Assembly (NCBI GenBank): GCA_019925105.1
Contig: JAHGAU010000004.1
Span: 496,001 to 560,000, forward strand
Direction of reading: 5' to 3'
DNA: 64,000 nucleotides
DNA from: Niebla homalea
Taxonomy: Eukaryota > Ascomycota > Lecanoromycetes > Lecanorales > Ramalinaceae
The first letter of the stretch is position 1; each line of letters begins with the position of its first letter. The notes under the pieces were generated by a model, which was not told where the DNA came from, did no database searches, and saw only the letters and a program-made list of their open reading frames with translations. A program made the position numbers and the translations under genes. This document shows, in pieces, positions 61,440-64,000 of the stretch.

Positions 61440-62330
61440 CCATATTAATAGATAAGGTAATAATATAAGACATAATAACCAAAGCGATCAATAAATTAAA
61501 GAAGGATAAAGCCCCGGGACTAAATAAGATTCTTAATAGATTCTTAATAATAATAATTTTGCCGTTTAAAAAGGTTTTTACTTATTTCTTTTAAGCATAC
61601 CTTAACGTCGGCTATTATTTACGTAAGTTTAAAAAAATAAAGACGATTATCCTTAAAAAGTCTGTTAAGCCGGATTATTTTAAGGTAAAGTCTTATAAAC
61701 CTATTATACTCCTATATACGTTAAGGAAAACCTTAAAGACGGTAATAACGAAAATCCTTAATAACTATATAAAAAACTACGGACTTCTCCCCGATTAATA
61801 AATAGGAATAAAGAGAAATAAATTAATAGAAATAGCCCTTAAAAGACTAATTAACGGCGTATATACGGTATAAAATTACGGGAAGAAGTATATTACGAGT
61901 TTTCTTTCTTTTAATATTATAGGTATCTTTAATAAAATAAATTATTAAAGGTTACTATATAACTTAAGGAAGAAAAGGATATTATTTTTCTTAATTAAAT
62001 AAATAAAGAGTTTCTTAAGTAACCGAGTTATATCGATTAACCTAAGATAAAAAATAAGTTTAATAAAGCCCGTTATAACGGGGATTCCTTAAAGATTATT
62101 TATTTTTCCTATATTATTCCTATTTTTTAATAATCCTTTAATTAAAAAGCTCGTTAAATTAAAATAGAAGGTCTAAATTAAAAGCTTTATTAACGACGTT
62201 TACCTCTTAATTTATAGCATTTTTATACGGACGAATTATTTAGAATTAAAATAAACTTATAAAGTCTATTTTCGGTAAATAAGAACTTACGGGGCCCAAT
62301 TTATATTATATAAGTATGAACTTATTTATA
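61440..62330 (+). pseudogene. LINE ORF2 reverse transcriptase remnant
   Basis: Reads AINKLKKDKAPGLNKILNRF (normally KAPGPDGIPNRF), then AYLNVGYYLRKFKKIKTIIL, KSYKPIILLYTLRKTLKTVI and YIKNYGLLPD before a stop where Gln is expected. This is the finger and palm of Tad1-clade LINE reverse transcriptases. The catalytic Asp-Asp box further on is not readable. A minus-strand ORF at 61,246-61,491 is a shadow. Confidence 0.85.
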
Positions 62331-63574
62331 TAATTAAAAGCCTAAGGCTATACGATATAATAATTATAGTAAACTTAAATAAAATTACGGTAAAGCCGGA
62401 TGCCAATATTAAAGTCCTTAACCTTTAAGTAAATAAGAAGCTTAATTAAAAGGACCATATAAAAAGGTTTAAAAAAGATAACTTCATAGGAAAAAGGCCT
62501 TACCTATCTTACCGTATCGATATAAAGAGTTATATTATAGAAGGCCCGGACTATCTATTAAACTATAGTAAAGTTAGCTATAATATACGCTGCGGTTATC
62601 TAATATATATTTAAGGATACTCCGGGACATAAAAAAGAGCCTATCCAGATATTATAGAAAGTCCAGAATCGGTATTTAAGAGTAATTAACGGTACTTATA
62701 AAATAACCTTAATCCCGGTATTAAAGTTTAAAATCTTTATACTGTTAATCGAAATTTTATTAAATTAAATAATCGCTTAAATAAAACTAAAAAAATATAT
62801 ATACTTAGTTATAATAATAGGAAATAGGCGGATCCGCCAGAATCTTAATAAGCTTAAAGTTAAAAGGAATAAATTAAAGATATTTATCTCCTTTTTTATT
62901 AAGATAAAATAAAAATAAGTTAAGAAAAAGGTTAATTTTACCGGCATCCCGGAAGTTAACCTAAGCAAATACGAACTCCCGTTAAACGTAAGAAAGATTA
63001 AAACCAAAGGGATTTAAAAAGTAAAGGCTATAGCGATTACCTTATAGGCTACGATAAAGTAGATTAAGCGTTAACGGAAATATAAAAACTTTATACCCTA
63101 GGGTTATCGCTATTTAGCTTTTAACGATAAAAAAATTATTAATAAGCATCTCCGTTACTATAACATTATAAGGAAGGGTAATAACGTATTAACAATTTAA
63201 CTCCGGACGGATAAAAACGGGTTAATTTATTTCCTATTTATTATATATACCGGGGGTCGGATAAACGCCGGATATAAGTACGGATAAAAGAAGTAAGATG
63301 CTATATATATCCTTATTTCTTATCCCTTATTTACGGAGGTTAAATTAAAACTTATCGTAAAAGTTAATACTTATAATTATTATTAAATATTATTTATAAA
63401 GCGAAACATCCGGGCAGCTATTAAGTTTATAATATTTACCGGATTATTATTATAGTTTAACTTCGTTATAAAAATAAACGAGGTTACCGAAAACCTTACG
63501 GAAAAAGCCCGTTACCGGTTAAAGAAGAAAAAGAGGAGCGGAAACCGGTTACGTTAATTATATAAACCGGAAAG

Positions 63575-63646
63575 CTATAATTATAAGGATATAATGGTAA
63601 ACGCTTACTCTTCTATAATTATAAGGATATAATGGTAAACGCTTAC
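63575..63646. repeat. 38-bp tandem duplication in LINE E
   Basis: A 34-bp unit beginning CTATAATTATAAGGATATAA lies at 63,575-63,608 and again at 63,613-63,646 with a 4-bp spacer (TCTT). The copies are identical. Confidence 0.8.
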
Positions 63647-64000
63647 CAGAAGTTTTTAAAGAAGTTAATAACGATAATAATATAAAAGGGGTATATAATA
63701 AACGTATAAATATTAATAAGGATATTTAGAGGTACTATATAAGGTTAAAGCAGTATAAATATATAAAAAAGCGGAAGAATAATAAACCTAAGGATAGCTT
63801 TTATAAGGATACGGTCGTAATATTACGGATTTTCTTAAGGGAATTAAAACATAGGAAATATATAAATAGATTATTACTTTCTGAACGGCCGTTAACATCC
63901 TTTACCTTAAAGGATAGAGGGTAGAGGCCTGGTAGACGCCGGTTTTTACCTTAACGTTATGAGTATCAGGTTTTTGCGGTTACCAGTAAGGCCAAAGGGC

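Larger units (their letters stand above)
58222..64000 (+). mobile_element. Tad1-like LINE, copy E, runs off the window
   Basis: Begins about 22 bp before the ORF1 ATG at 58,245 and continues beyond base 64,000, where only the last part of the 3' region and tail is missing. It is the least decayed full-length copy for reading the coding plan: ORF1 with zinc knuckles (59,632-59,740), ORF2 with endonuclease (from about 60,130), reverse transcriptase (61,440-62,330) and the RNase H region (about 62.6-63.35 kb). LINE D and E stand head to head with 450 bp between them. Confidence 0.9.

Overview
The window looks like a chromosome segment of a filamentous ascomycete (Pezizomycotina). It has two kinds of sequence. 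About 56 kb (1-11,280 and 18,780-64,000) is extremely AT-rich, full of TpA and with almost no long reading frames, yet it still aligns to transposon proteins once C-to-T and G-to-A changes are allowed for. That is the signature of repeat-induced point mutation (RIP). A 7.5 kb island at 11,280-18,780 has ordinary base composition and holds the only plausible host genes. Species cannot be named from sequence reading alone.

Left AT-rich block (1-11,190): two Ty1/copia elements, both on the minus strand, one inside the other. The inner one (4,908-10,514) is complete, with two 227-bp LTRs and a perfect 5-bp target duplication AAGAC. The outer one is split by it into 1-4,907 and 10,515-11,190.

GC island (11,280-18,780): frameshifted but barely RIP-mutated Gag remnants of LTR retrotransposons (11.3-13.6 kb); a probable spliced gene on the minus strand (13,988-14,652) with an exon-like stretch upstream (14,755-15,150); and one clear intact gene (15,530-17,902, minus, 790 aa). 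That gene joins a PD-(D/E)xK nuclease-like domain to a Cys/His motif and a protein-kinase-like domain. A weak ORF lies at 18,281-18,673.

Right AT-rich block (18,780-64,000): a RIP-mutated Ty3/gypsy element on the minus strand (19,625-27,606) carrying a 339-bp truncated LINE; a poorly understood AT-rich stretch (28.1-31.7 kb); two solo LTRs of one family (31,784-31,999 and 50,651-50,865); a second Ty3/gypsy element on the plus strand (about 32-50 kb) split by two full-length LINEs in opposite orientation; a 12-bp minisatellite (51.2-51.5 kb); a LINE inserted in an ATT microsatellite (52.0-57.8 kb); and a further LINE running to the end of the window (58.2-64.0 kb). All five LINE copies are one Tad1-like family of about 5.8 kb.

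The mobile elements form a nested insertion history that can be read from exact or near-exact target-site duplications (5, 12, 13 and 14 bp). None seems able to move now. The biologically most interesting locus is the nuclease-kinase gene standing alone in an intact island inside RIP-degraded repeats.
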